A DNA stretch of 36,059 nucleotides, taken from positions 1 to 36,059 of the forward strand of contig JADHWM010000016.1 of assembly GCA_016783485.1 (NCBI GenBank). The letters run 5' to 3'. The first letter of the stretch is position 1; each line of letters opens with the position of its first letter. Source of the stretch: Candidatus Bathyarchaeota archaeon (GTDB lineage Archaea > Thermoproteota > Bathyarchaeia > TCS64). Made by a program: the position numbers and the translations under genes. A model generated the notes under the pieces. It saw only the letters and a program-made list of their open reading frames with translations, did no database searches and was not told the DNA's origin. Below, in pieces: positions 25,297 through 32,944 of this stretch.

Positions 25297-25454
25297 GTAA
25301 CATTAAATTTGCTGTTAATAAAACTTAGTATTTGACTTAGCCTCAGACTAAGTGTTTGAGACAGGTTGCGCGCGCCTAGATAATCCGCCTTTTCCTCTAA
25401 AAAACCCGGTCGTTAACTACAAATAAGTGTAATTACAGATTAGCATTGAGCCTT

Positions 25455-26082
25455 TTGGCACAGGAAAACATCGTGGATGAAACCATATCTATCAAGGACA
25501 CATTGGACGATGTTTTCTCACAGTGCAAATCATGGTTACACAACATTGATGCAGAAATAATGGATGAAGAGAGCCCAAGTTACATAAAAGCATTGCATGA
25601 AAGAAGACATGCTGCAGGTGAATTTCTAAGCCCTCGTGGAAAATCCCTAATCGGACCAAAAACTGATTGGTCAAAGTATATCGAAATTCAGCTCTCCGAT
25701 AGAACAGATGAGATACAGATCAGAGTGACTATTAATCCCAGCTATAAACAGGAGCCATGGCATGATTTCTCTGATCGAATAAAAGTATGGCGGAAATATG
25801 TTGGTGATCTAGCTCGTTATCTCAATATTCCGCTATCCAAATCAGAGCTTGAATATTATTACCCTAACGAATATTTCCAGACTCTATCACGTTACTACTC
25901 TGAATTTTATCGATTTTCTTGGCGCTTTCTTGGCTACATTTCTAATGGTAAAACCGAGTTCAATGACTGCAGAGGATGGTGCGGTACTCATTTTTTGGCT
26001 TTTAGTGATGTATAACTTTCAGAAAAATGTTAGGTTATTTTTAGAACTTCGGGAGGAGAAGCAAGCAATCCATGGAGCCTGA
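25455..26082 (+). pseudogene. Membrane-anchored unknown protein, first paralogue, frameshifted
   Basis: The frame from TTG 25455 (MAQENIVDET) runs 151 codons to GAA TTT at 25902-25907, then leaves its homologue and ends at a TAA near 26013. Skipping one T in the TTTT run (25905-25908) restores IDFLGAFLATFLMV and a second hydrophobic segment, ending in TGA at 26080-26082: 208 residues, against 207 in the next gene. Both have EF at the same place (150-151 here, 149-150 there). The N-domain holds DDVFSQCKSWL and IKALHE, matching the paralogue's EKVYDDCVEWV and IKAFHY. TTG 25455 was chosen because it aligns residue for residue with the paralogue start. Recent decay or a sequencing slip are both possible. 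Function unknown. Confidence 0.75.
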
Positions 26083-26695
26083 GCACATCATCGACGAGAC
26101 GGCCATAATACCAGGAGCCGACATCGAGAAGGTGTACGATGACTGTGTTGAATGGGTAAGGTCGATTAAGGCAGTTATCCGTGAAGAGAATAAACCATTC
26201 TTGATTAAAGCATTCCATTATTATGAAGACCCTTTAGTAAGTACACCAGACTCAGGCTGGGATTGGCATCCAAAGAACTTCGCAAAAACCATAGTAATAA
26301 TATTAGACAATGCAGAAGAAGCGGTCCATTTTAGATTTATCATAGAAAGACCAATAGGATTCTTCACTTCGGCTGCGATTGAAAAATACCGACGATGGTG
26401 GATTCTATACCTAGTTGCCCTGCTAAATCACTTGAAACTTGATGATGATTTGAGCAAATCAAAACAGTATATCTCAAGATCGAATCTAGAAAAAATGAGT
26501 AGTGATATTAAACGGGAATTTAGATTTCCCATCCTTTTCTCTATAATAATGGGTATTGTTGGCATCTATCTCTTAATGAATAGGGATTCAATTGGGGTAA
26601 TATTCGTGATTGGTGGTCTTTTTGTGCCAATACGGGTTGTCTATGAAGACCAACGATTAAAAAAACGAATACGAGAAATATATCCTGAGAGATAG
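26072..26695 (+). CDS. Membrane-anchored unknown protein, second paralogue
   Basis: The 207-aa product has a soluble alpha/beta N-domain (about 1-150) and two C-terminal membrane helices (about 152-169 and 173-190) with a short Lys/Arg-rich tail, so the N-domain probably faces the cytoplasm. The domain shows a helix with DDCVEWV, a strand with FLIKAFHYY, the W-rich SGWDWHPKNF turn and a strand pair TIVIILDN...VHFRFII. The overall pattern (helix-W, IKA-H, then beta strands) resembles small lipid- or ligand-binding folds, but I recognise no family. It overlaps the corrected end of its tandem paralogue by 11 bp. Codons are A/T-rich, unlike the flanking genes. Confidence 0.75.
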   Translation: MEPEHIIDETAIIPGADIEKVYDDCVEWVRSIKAVIREENKPFLIKAFHYYEDPLVSTPDSGWDWHPKNFAKTIVIILDNAEEAVHFRFIIERPIGFFTSAAIEKYRRWWILYLVALLNHLKLDDDLSKSKQYISRSNLEKMSSDIKREFRFPILFSIIMGIVGIYLLMNRDSIGVIFVIGGLFVPIRVVYEDQRLKKRIREIYPER

Positions 26696-26968
26696 AATCT
26701 TTTCAGAATTCTCTACGAATCTCGTGAGCGAGTGGATAGCTCAGACGAATTACTCCCATGTATATACCTTGAATCTAGAATATCCGTCCATAAATTGCTT
26801 AAGAGCTTACGTTATCACTTGTTTTGGAGCATCGTAGCTTGGACTTTCATAGAGATTTGGAGGGGACATCCATAAATTATCTACACGTTATATCAAGACT
26901 CTTCATCATCTCCGTTTTTATGAATGCTCGCAAAATGATGCTAACCGAAAAGTTTTGAAGGGGAAGCC

Positions 26969-27199
26969 ATGAAGAGGGAGACTCTCAAGATGCCGGTCTT
27001 CGTATACGCCCAGAGCTGGTACAAGCCCGAGGTCTGCTCCGAGTGTCCCGCGTTCAACTTCGTGCTGCTGCCCGAGGGTGCGGCCGCGTTCTGCGACCAC
27101 GTCGAGGACGACAAGCAGTGCACCAGGGAGATGGACCTGGAGCTGGATCTCCAGAGCTCCGCCCGGGTGGCCCTCGAGGCGCTATCTCAGGCCGATTGA
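26969..27199 (+). CDS. Small Cys-rich protein of unknown function
   Basis: The 76-aa protein from ATG 26969 has a likely metal site: C23 and C26 in EVCSECPAF, C42 (with H44) in FCDHVEDD, and C51 in KQCTRE. An acidic helix (MDLELDLQSS) follows. GC-rich codons return here, so it marks the right edge of the AT-rich island. A purine-rich aaggggaag lies just before the ATG and may act as ribosome binding site, and tttttatg near 26915 as TATA. A hairpin terminator follows, so it is probably a single-gene transcript. No family recognised. Confidence 0.7.
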   Translation: MKRETLKMPVFVYAQSWYKPEVCSECPAFNFVLLPEGAAAFCDHVEDDKQCTREMDLELDLQSSARVALEALSQAD

Positions 27200-27200
27200 A

Positions 27201-27240
27201 CGAGCCGGGGACCATGGGAGCTTTCGGGCTCGCCTTTTTT
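27201..27240 (+). terminator. Hairpin plus T-run terminator
   Basis: CGAGCC (27201-27206) pairs with GGCTCG (27227-27232) and is followed by a six-T run (27235-27240), right after the stop of the small Cys-rich gene. Confidence 0.6.
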
Positions 27241-27317
27241 GATTGAGCCAGAGACGTCGAGGAGTCTCATCCCCATGCTCATCATTTAAGTGACGTGAAC
27301 CCATCTCCCAGATTGAG

Positions 27318-29036
27318 ATGAGCGCCAACGCCCGGGTCTCCCAGGTCCTCTACCAGATCGGGGAGGTCCTCACCATCAAGGAGGACAGGTTCAGGAGCAG
27401 GGCCTTCAACACCGCCGCCCAGAGGATCGTCAGCCTCACCGAGGATATCAGGAAGATCAGGGACAGGGGGGAGCTCCAGGAGATCCCGGGCGTGGGGAAG
27501 GGAATCGCCGCGGTCATCGAGGAAGTCCTCGAGACAGGGGGCTCCAAGGTCCTGGAGGAGCTAGAGGCGAGCCTCCCCCCGGGCATCAGGGAGATGATGC
27601 GCCTCGAGGGGGTCGGCCCCAAGAAGGCGGTGCGCCTCCAGAAGGCGCTGGGCATCGCCTCCATCGACGACCTCGAGAAGGCGGCGAAGGAGGGCAGGGT
27701 CCGGGGGCTCAAGGGCTTCGGGGAGAGGACCGAGGCCAACATCCTGGAGGCCGTCGGGGAGCTCAGGAGCCGCCAGGACAGGTTCCTCCTGGGGGCGGTG
27801 CTCCCGGTCATCGAGGAGCTCAAGACCTACTTGGCGGAGTCGGACGCCGTCCTCGCAGTGGAGGTCGCCGGATCCGCCCGGCGGAGGAGGGACACCGTGG
27901 GGGACCTCGACGTCCTCGTCTCCTCGCTGAGCCCTGAGGTCGTCTCCGAGAGATTCGTCTCGATGCCCCCTGTTGCCCGGGTCCTATCCCACGGCTCCAC
28001 CCGGAGCACGGTTGTGATGGAAAATTTCCTCCAGGTGGACCTCCGGGTTATCCCCCCGGAGTCCTACGGGGCCGCCCTCCAGTACTTCACGGGCTCAAAG
28101 GACCACAACGTCAAACTCCGCACCATCGCGGTCAGGGCGGGGTACAAGCTCAACGAGTACGGCCTCTTCGACCGGGAGACCGACAAATCCGTCGCCGGGG
28201 AGAACGAGGGGGGTATCTACCGTGCCCTGGGGATGGATCTGATGCCTCCGGAGCTCCGGGAGAACAGGGGGGAGATCGAGGCCGCGATGGAGGGGAAATT
28301 ACCCCACCTCGTCACCATGGAAGACATCAAAGGGGATTTCCACATCCACAGCACCTGGAGCGAGGGCACCGCCAGCATCGAGGCCATGGCAGAGAAGGCG
28401 ATGAGCCTGGGCCTGGAGTACATGGCGATATGCGACCACACCAAGAGCCTCTACATCGCGAACGGCCTCGACGAGGACAGGCTCCGGGCGCAGATGAAGG
28501 AGATCGACAGGATCAACGGGGGGCTAGACGGATTCACCATCCTGAAAGGGACGGAGTGCGACATCCTCTCCGACGGGCAGATGGACCTCGAAGACTCCGT
28601 CTTGGGGGACCTGGACTTCGTGGTGGGGAGCGTTCACAGCGCCTTCCGCCAGGACGTGGATACCATGACCGACAGGATTCTCAAGGCGATCCACAACGAG
28701 AATGTTGATTGCATCGGTCACCCCACGGGGCGCCTCATCCAGAAGCGCCGGGCCTATGAGGTGAACCTGGAGAGGGTCTTCGAGGCTGCGGCGGAGCAGG
28801 GGGTGATGTTGGAGATCAACGCCTACCCTGAGAGGCTGGACCTCGACGACGTGAACTGCAGGGCCGCGATGGAGCAGGGGGTCACCATGGTCATCGGGAC
28901 GGACAGCCACGCCCCAAACCATATGGAGTTCATGCCCCTCGGGGTCTCCGTGGCCCGGCGGGGATGGCTCGAGGCTGAGAACGTGGCGAATACGCTCACA
29001 TTGGGAGAATTTTGGAAACTCTTGGCCAGGAACTAG
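27318..29036 (+). CDS. polX: DNA polymerase X with PHP domain (PolX)
   Basis: The 572-aa repair enzyme joins an N-terminal helix-hairpin-helix pol-beta-like 8-kDa region (HhH at IPGVGKGIA and LEGVGPKKA), a palm with catalytic Asp residues D196 and D198 in GDLDVLV and D241 in QVDLRV, and a C-terminal PHP domain. PHP metal motifs are intact: H342/H344 in DFHIHSTWSEG, D373-H374 in CDHTKS, E413, and D529/H531 in GTDSHAPNH. Such enzymes fill short gaps in base excision repair, and the PHP part gives 3'-5' exonuclease or 3'-end cleaning. ATG 27318. It overlaps the VTT gene's 3' end by 4 bp, tail to tail. Confidence 0.96.
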   Translation: MSANARVSQVLYQIGEVLTIKEDRFRSRAFNTAAQRIVSLTEDIRKIRDRGELQEIPGVGKGIAAVIEEVLETGGSKVLEELEASLPPGIREMMRLEGVGPKKAVRLQKALGIASIDDLEKAAKEGRVRGLKGFGERTEANILEAVGELRSRQDRFLLGAVLPVIEELKTYLAESDAVLAVEVAGSARRRRDTVGDLDVLVSSLSPEVVSERFVSMPPVARVLSHGSTRSTVVMENFLQVDLRVIPPESYGAALQYFTGSKDHNVKLRTIAVRAGYKLNEYGLFDRETDKSVAGENEGGIYRALGMDLMPPELRENRGEIEAAMEGKLPHLVTMEDIKGDFHIHSTWSEGTASIEAMAEKAMSLGLEYMAICDHTKSLYIANGLDEDRLRAQMKEIDRINGGLDGFTILKGTECDILSDGQMDLEDSVLGDLDFVVGSVHSAFRQDVDTMTDRILKAIHNENVDCIGHPTGRLIQKRRAYEVNLERVFEAAAEQGVMLEINAYPERLDLDDVNCRAAMEQGVTMVIGTDSHAPNHMEFMPLGVSVARRGWLEAENVANTLTLGEFWKLLARN

Positions 29037-29686
29037 AGGAAGAGCCGCTCGAACCAGCCGAAGATCAGGTCCCTGCTCTTTTTCCATGTCACCAGGACGC
29101 AGAAGACGAGGGATCCCACCACCATTATGACTGAGGCGGTCATGCTCCCCACGGAGCCCGTGAGCCCCGTGAACATGATACCCCCCACCACAGCTCCCAG
29201 GGAGTAGAGAGCCGTCTTCCCGAGGCACTCCACCGCGAATAACTTGGCGAAAGGGAGTTTCCTCGACCCCGCGAGGAGCACTATGGGAGTGTCCGGCAGA
29301 GGAGTTATGGCTACCAGCAGCACCGCCCAGAGGCCGTACTTCCTGATCCACATGCTCAGCCTGCTGTCGTCCTGGACGCTCTCCTCTAGGCTCTCGGCGA
29401 CCCCCCAGCCCAGGAAGTATGTGGTGAGCTCCCCGATGGCAGCCCCTATCCCGGCGCTGGCGCCGAGGACGAGGGGGTTGTAGACCGAGGCGAGGGGGAG
29501 GAACATGGGGATGAACATGTCCCGGGCCACCACCGTGAGGTGGCTCAGCATCGAGGCAATGAATATCCCGCCCAACCCGAACTGGCCCAGGGTCTCAGGA
29601 TCCATGGTCCAGCGCCAGAGCACGACCCCTGAAAGGATCGCAACGACGGCTACCGCCGCCAGGCTAATGATGGCTCTGGGTTTCAT
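29033..29686 (-). CDS. VTT-domain (DedA/SNARE-associated-like) membrane protein
   Basis: The 217-aa protein has about five or six membrane helices. The VTT core is visible: FIPMFLPLASVYNPL, GASAGIGAAIGELTTYFLGW (helix with the GExxxYxxG pattern), then YGLWAVLLVAITPLPDTPIVLLAGSRKL and FAVECLGKTALY. VTT proteins include DedA-type lipid scramblases and transporters; here the substrate is unknown. It has a hydrophobic start followed by WRWTMD. The gene is transcribed toward PolX and lies just downstream of the amidohydrolase on the same strand, 73 bp apart. Confidence 0.85.
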   Translation of the reverse strand: MKPRAIISLAAVAVVAILSGVVLWRWTMDPETLGQFGLGGIFIASMLSHLTVVARDMFIPMFLPLASVYNPLVLGASAGIGAAIGELTTYFLGWGVAESLEESVQDDSRLSMWIRKYGLWAVLLVAITPLPDTPIVLLAGSRKLPFAKLFAVECLGKTALYSLGAVVGGIMFTGLTGSVGSMTASVIMVVGSLVFCVLVTWKKSRDLIFGWFERLFL

Positions 29687-29759
29687 TTGCCAGCCTCAAA
29701 ACAGGTGTTTACCTCGTTATCTCGGCGGCGAAATTTCAGGTTATTGGTGAAAAAGGAGG

Positions 29760-31205
29760 CTAGAGGAGGCCCCTTCTGGCCATCTTCGCGAGGTGGCTGT
29801 CAGCATTCATATAGTCCTCTGTGGCCGCGTTGCAGACCTCCTCTGCGGCCTTCTGGGCCTCCTCGATCACCTTTGCCTCGTCCATGGTAAGGATCTCCCT
29901 GTTCTCCATGACGACCTTCCCGTCGATGATCACTGTCTCCACCTCGTCCCCCCGGGCGCTGTAGACGATGTTGGGGGCGATGTTCCTTACGGGGCGGGAG
30001 AGCACCGGGGTCATGTGGGGGACCTTGAGGTTCAGGAGGATGAGGTCGGCCTTCTTCCCGGGCTCGAGGCTCCCGATGCTGTCCCCGAGGCCGATGGTCT
30101 CGGCCCCCTCGATAGTGGCGATCCTGAGCATCTTCCAGGCGGGGAGCACCGTGGGGTCTCTGTGCCGGGTCTTGTTGAGGAGGGCGGCGACCTTCATCTC
30201 CACCAGCATGTTGTGGCTGTTGTTCCCGTTGGCCTGGTCGGAGCCGATCGCGGCGCTCTTCCCCCCGAGCTGGAGGTAGAGGGCGAGAGGCGGGGTGATC
30301 CCGTCGATGATGCCGATGCTCGCGGGGCAGCTTACGTAGCGGACCCCCCTGTCGGCGAGGATGCCCACCTCCTCGTCGGTGGTCTGGTGGCAGTGGGCGG
30401 CGATGATGGTGTCGTCGAGGAAGCCGATGCCGTCGAGGTACCGGACGGTGGTGGTGCCGAACCTGAGGTCGATCTGGATGGCCTCCCGGCCCCCCTGGGC
30501 GACGTGGATGTGGCTCATCATCCCCCTGCTGTTCGCCTCCTCCTTGACCCTGAGGAGCATCTCCCCGCTCATCATGTCCGCGGCGTGGGGGCTGAACATA
30601 CAGGTGATACGACCCCCCACGGCCCCGTGCCAAGTGTCGATGAGGTCGATGGCCTCCCTGAGCTTCCTCTCCCCAACGTCCTCGAAGAATATGTAGGGCT
30701 TCCGGGCGTCGGGCCTCGAGCCGGGACCGATCTCGTTGATGGTGTTCGACAGTTGGGCTCGGACACCTGACGGGGCGAAGACCCTCTCAGCGACGGGGGC
30801 CATGTCCCCCCCGATCTCCCCGATGCATGTGGTCCCCGACATGATCTCCTCCAGGACCCCGAGGGCCGTGCCCTTGATGCTGTGCTCCGGAGTGGTGTAG
30901 GGTGTGAAGGGGGCGGCCGTCTTGAGCATCCACTCGATCTCGGGAACATCCTGCCCCATCCCCCTCTTGATGGTGTTGGAGGTATGAACGTGAGCGTCCA
31001 CGAACCCGGGGAGCACCGCCTTCCCCTTGGCGTCGAAGACCCTCTCCGCCTCACCATACTCCTTCACGAGATCTCCCGTCTTCCCCACGGCGACGATCTC
31101 GTTCCCCACTATCGCGACAGCGCCGTCCTCGATCATGCCGACGCCCTCGCCGGTCATAGTGAGGACGAAACCATTCTTGACGAATATGTCAGTCAAACTG
31201 GTCAA
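29760..31205 (-). CDS. Amidohydrolase, MTA/SAH-deaminase (AtzA/TrzA) family
   Basis: The 481-aa protein belongs to the COG0402-type metal-dependent deaminases and chlorohydrolases. Metal ligands are H72 and H74 (DAHVHT), H234 (HIHVAQ), H271 or H273 (AHCHQT) and D323 (GSDQANGNNS). The N-terminal strand and the C-terminal GSLEPGKKADLILL close the composite barrel. In the MTA/SAH deaminase, the motif at 234-237 is HLYE with Glu as acid/base; here it is HVAQ with Gln237. Deamination of an adenosine- or guanine-type substrate is a reasonable guess, linked loosely to MtnA at 15818, but the Gln makes the exact reaction uncertain. Confidence 0.88.
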   Translation of the reverse strand: MTSLTDIFVKNGFVLTMTGEGVGMIEDGAVAIVGNEIVAVGKTGDLVKEYGEAERVFDAKGKAVLPGFVDAHVHTSNTIKRGMGQDVPEIEWMLKTAAPFTPYTTPEHSIKGTALGVLEEIMSGTTCIGEIGGDMAPVAERVFAPSGVRAQLSNTINEIGPGSRPDARKPYIFFEDVGERKLREAIDLIDTWHGAVGGRITCMFSPHAADMMSGEMLLRVKEEANSRGMMSHIHVAQGGREAIQIDLRFGTTTVRYLDGIGFLDDTIIAAHCHQTTDEEVGILADRGVRYVSCPASIGIIDGITPPLALYLQLGGKSAAIGSDQANGNNSHNMLVEMKVAALLNKTRHRDPTVLPAWKMLRIATIEGAETIGLGDSIGSLEPGKKADLILLNLKVPHMTPVLSRPVRNIAPNIVYSARGDEVETVIIDGKVVMENREILTMDEAKVIEEAQKAAEEVCNAATEDYMNADSHLAKMARRGLL

Positions 31206-31271
31206 CTCTATAAGATTTAGAGAAATGAGATTGTGGGGGGTTTAAAGACTTTCCCAGAGCCCCGGGAATCA

Positions 31272-31279
31272 GTTTAAAG
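31272..31279 (+). promoter_or_regulatory. TATA box of the CPBP gene
   Basis: gtttaaag is about 30-37 bp before TTG 31309 and supports this non-ATG start. Confidence 0.5.
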
Positions 31280-31308
31280 AGTCGCATACTCCTATACGCT
31301 GGATCGAG

Positions 31309-31929
31309 TTGACCTCAGCAGGGGGAACAGGGAGGACCATGCTCGGAGTAGGCCTGGCCTTCGCCCTCTGGTCATTCATCTTCCTCACGGGTTACATGGG
31401 TAGCTTCTGGTACAGGGTCACATTTTCCGCGATTGTTCTCTCCGTTTATGCTTTCATCGCTGATCGGGAGATGATGTTGAGGGTGATCGGAGGCTTCAGC
31501 ATTGGAGAGCTTGTGAAGGGAGCCCTAGGGGGAATCGTCCTCTATACACTTTTCTACGTGGGATATTCGGTCCTAAGATCGCTCCTTGAAGGAGGCGCCT
31601 CGAACGTCTATCTCTTCAGGCTCGAATCCTCCGCCATTTTCATCGCGTCCTCCCTAGTCATCACGAGCTTCTGCGAGGAGTACTTTTGGAGGGCTTTCGT
31701 CCAGAGGAGGCTCATCGCGAGCAATGGAGTTACGACTGGGATCGCTGTCACGACATTGGCGTACGCCCTCATCCACGCCCCCACGATGAACGCTCCACTG
31801 ATCCTCGCGGCGTTCATAGCCGGGCTGTTCTGGGGGATTCTCTACCAGAGGACCGGGAGCCTCTGGCTCGTGGTCGCCTCCCACCTGGCGTGGACCGAGC
31901 TGATCTTCGTGCTCCTCCCCTTGGGATAG
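31309..31929 (+). CDS. CPBP-family intramembrane metalloprotease
   Basis: The 206-aa integral membrane protein carries the CPBP/Abi motifs: EE at 123-124 with R128 (CEEYFWRAF), the second motif ending in H156 (YALIHAP), and H192 in VASHLAW. Six or seven hydrophobic segments are visible. These enzymes are related to CAAX prenyl protease Rce1 and clip peptides inside the membrane; in bacteria some confer bacteriocin immunity. A UbiA prenyltransferase gene follows 32 bp later, a suggestive but common pairing. TTG start from TATA distance. Confidence 0.88.
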   Translation: MTSAGGTGRTMLGVGLAFALWSFIFLTGYMGSFWYRVTFSAIVLSVYAFIADREMMLRVIGGFSIGELVKGALGGIVLYTLFYVGYSVLRSLLEGGASNVYLFRLESSAIFIASSLVITSFCEEYFWRAFVQRRLIASNGVTTGIAVTTLAYALIHAPTMNAPLILAAFIAGLFWGILYQRTGSLWLVVASHLAWTELIFVLLPLG

Positions 31930-31961
31930 AATAATCCTTATCTCCTAGCGCCCATTCAAAT

Positions 31962-32858
31962 GTGGATATGTCCTTCAAGACATGGATTCTGGCAACCCGG
32001 CCCTGGAGTCTCGTGATGACCTTCGTCTCCGTCTCCCTAGCTGGTATCCTCGCCTACGGCAGCGGATCGTTCAACGTATTCCTGTTCCTAGGGACAATGG
32101 TGGGGCTTATGCTCGCCCACCTCGCATCCAACATGGCCAATGACTACTACGATGTGAAGCACGGGGTAGACAAGACTGATTCCCCCACGAGCCAGTACAG
32201 GCCCCATCCTCTCCTCACCGGGGAGATCAGTAAGGGGAACTTCAAGACCGTGGTCATCGGGATGTACGTCGTGGCCCTGGCCTTCGCCCTGGCTCTCGCC
32301 TGGGTTCGGGGGCTCACCGTGCTCATGTTCACCGCCCTGGGCCTCTTCTTCGGGCTGTTCTACACCGCCGACCCTGTGGTATACAAGAAGCACTCCCTGG
32401 GGGAGCTCGCGGTCTTCATGGTCTGGGGGCCCCTCATGGTGGGGGGGAGCTACTACGTCCTCACGGGCACCGTCGACTACCTCCCGATGCTAGTCTCCAC
32501 CCCTATAGGACTCCTTGTCGCCCTGGTGCTCCTCGCGAACAACCTTAGGGACGTCGAGTACGACCGGGAGGTTGGCGTCAAGACCATCGTCCAGAGCAAG
32601 GCTCAGGGGCTCACTCTCTACAAGGGACTGATGATCGTCATCTACGCATCGACGATAGCCCTGGTCGCTGCCAGGCTCCTCTCCCCCCTCAGTCTCGTCA
32701 CCCTCTACACTATCAGGGAGGCCAAGGGGATCGTGGACGTCTTCGAGGAGGAGGTTCCTCCAGTCGCTGACCCCATGACCGCGGGGCTCGCCCTCCACTT
32801 CGGTCTCCTCCTCCTCGCGGGGGAAATCGCTGGCAGCTTGCTCGCCTTTCTCTTCTGA
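31962..32858 (+). CDS. UbiA-family prenyltransferase (MenA-like)
   Basis: The 298-aa membrane enzyme has the two Asp-rich prenyl-diphosphate/Mg sites: NDYYDVKHGVD (60-70) and NNLRDVEYDREVGVKT (193-208), the second with the MenA-type NNLRD/GKxT-like layout. Eight or nine membrane helices are visible. MenA attaches an isoprenoid chain to dihydroxynaphthoate for menaquinone; other UbiA types make heme O, chlorophyll or archaeal lipids (DGGGP synthase). The motif pattern favours the MenA branch, but no other menaquinone gene is here. GTG 31962 or ATG 31968 are both plausible. Confidence 0.88.
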   Translation: MDMSFKTWILATRPWSLVMTFVSVSLAGILAYGSGSFNVFLFLGTMVGLMLAHLASNMANDYYDVKHGVDKTDSPTSQYRPHPLLTGEISKGNFKTVVIGMYVVALAFALALAWVRGLTVLMFTALGLFFGLFYTADPVVYKKHSLGELAVFMVWGPLMVGGSYYVLTGTVDYLPMLVSTPIGLLVALVLLANNLRDVEYDREVGVKTIVQSKAQGLTLYKGLMIVIYASTIALVAARLLSPLSLVTLYTIREAKGIVDVFEEEVPPVADPMTAGLALHFGLLLLAGEIAGSLLAFLF

Positions 32859-32944
32859 TCGAAACTCTGAGCGTCTCTCACTACGAATGGGAAAGGCTTA
32901 TTCAGCAATCTCTCACAAACGGGATCAGGAGCGATAATCCGCAC

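Larger units (their letters stand above)
24551..25454. other. AT-rich gene-poor stretch at the head of an island
   Basis: About 0.9 kb with strikingly lower GC than its left neighbour. No frame of believable length or similarity was found on either strand. It contains many T- and A-runs, a small inverted repeat ACTTAG-cctcaga-CTAAGT (25335-25353), an alternating gcgcgcgc stretch near 25368-25375, and one GC-rich fold (25221-25296) listed separately. An acaaataag word near 25418 could be the TATA box for the gene at 25455. No transposase, integrase or direct-repeat boundary was recognised. Confidence 0.6.

Noticed and set aside
29793-30770. 325-aa plus-strand frame opposite the amidohydrolase
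   Set aside because: Composition is Asp/Val/Gly/Leu-rich as expected for a mirror of GC-rich codons, and the minus strand holds a full enzyme with all metal ligands.
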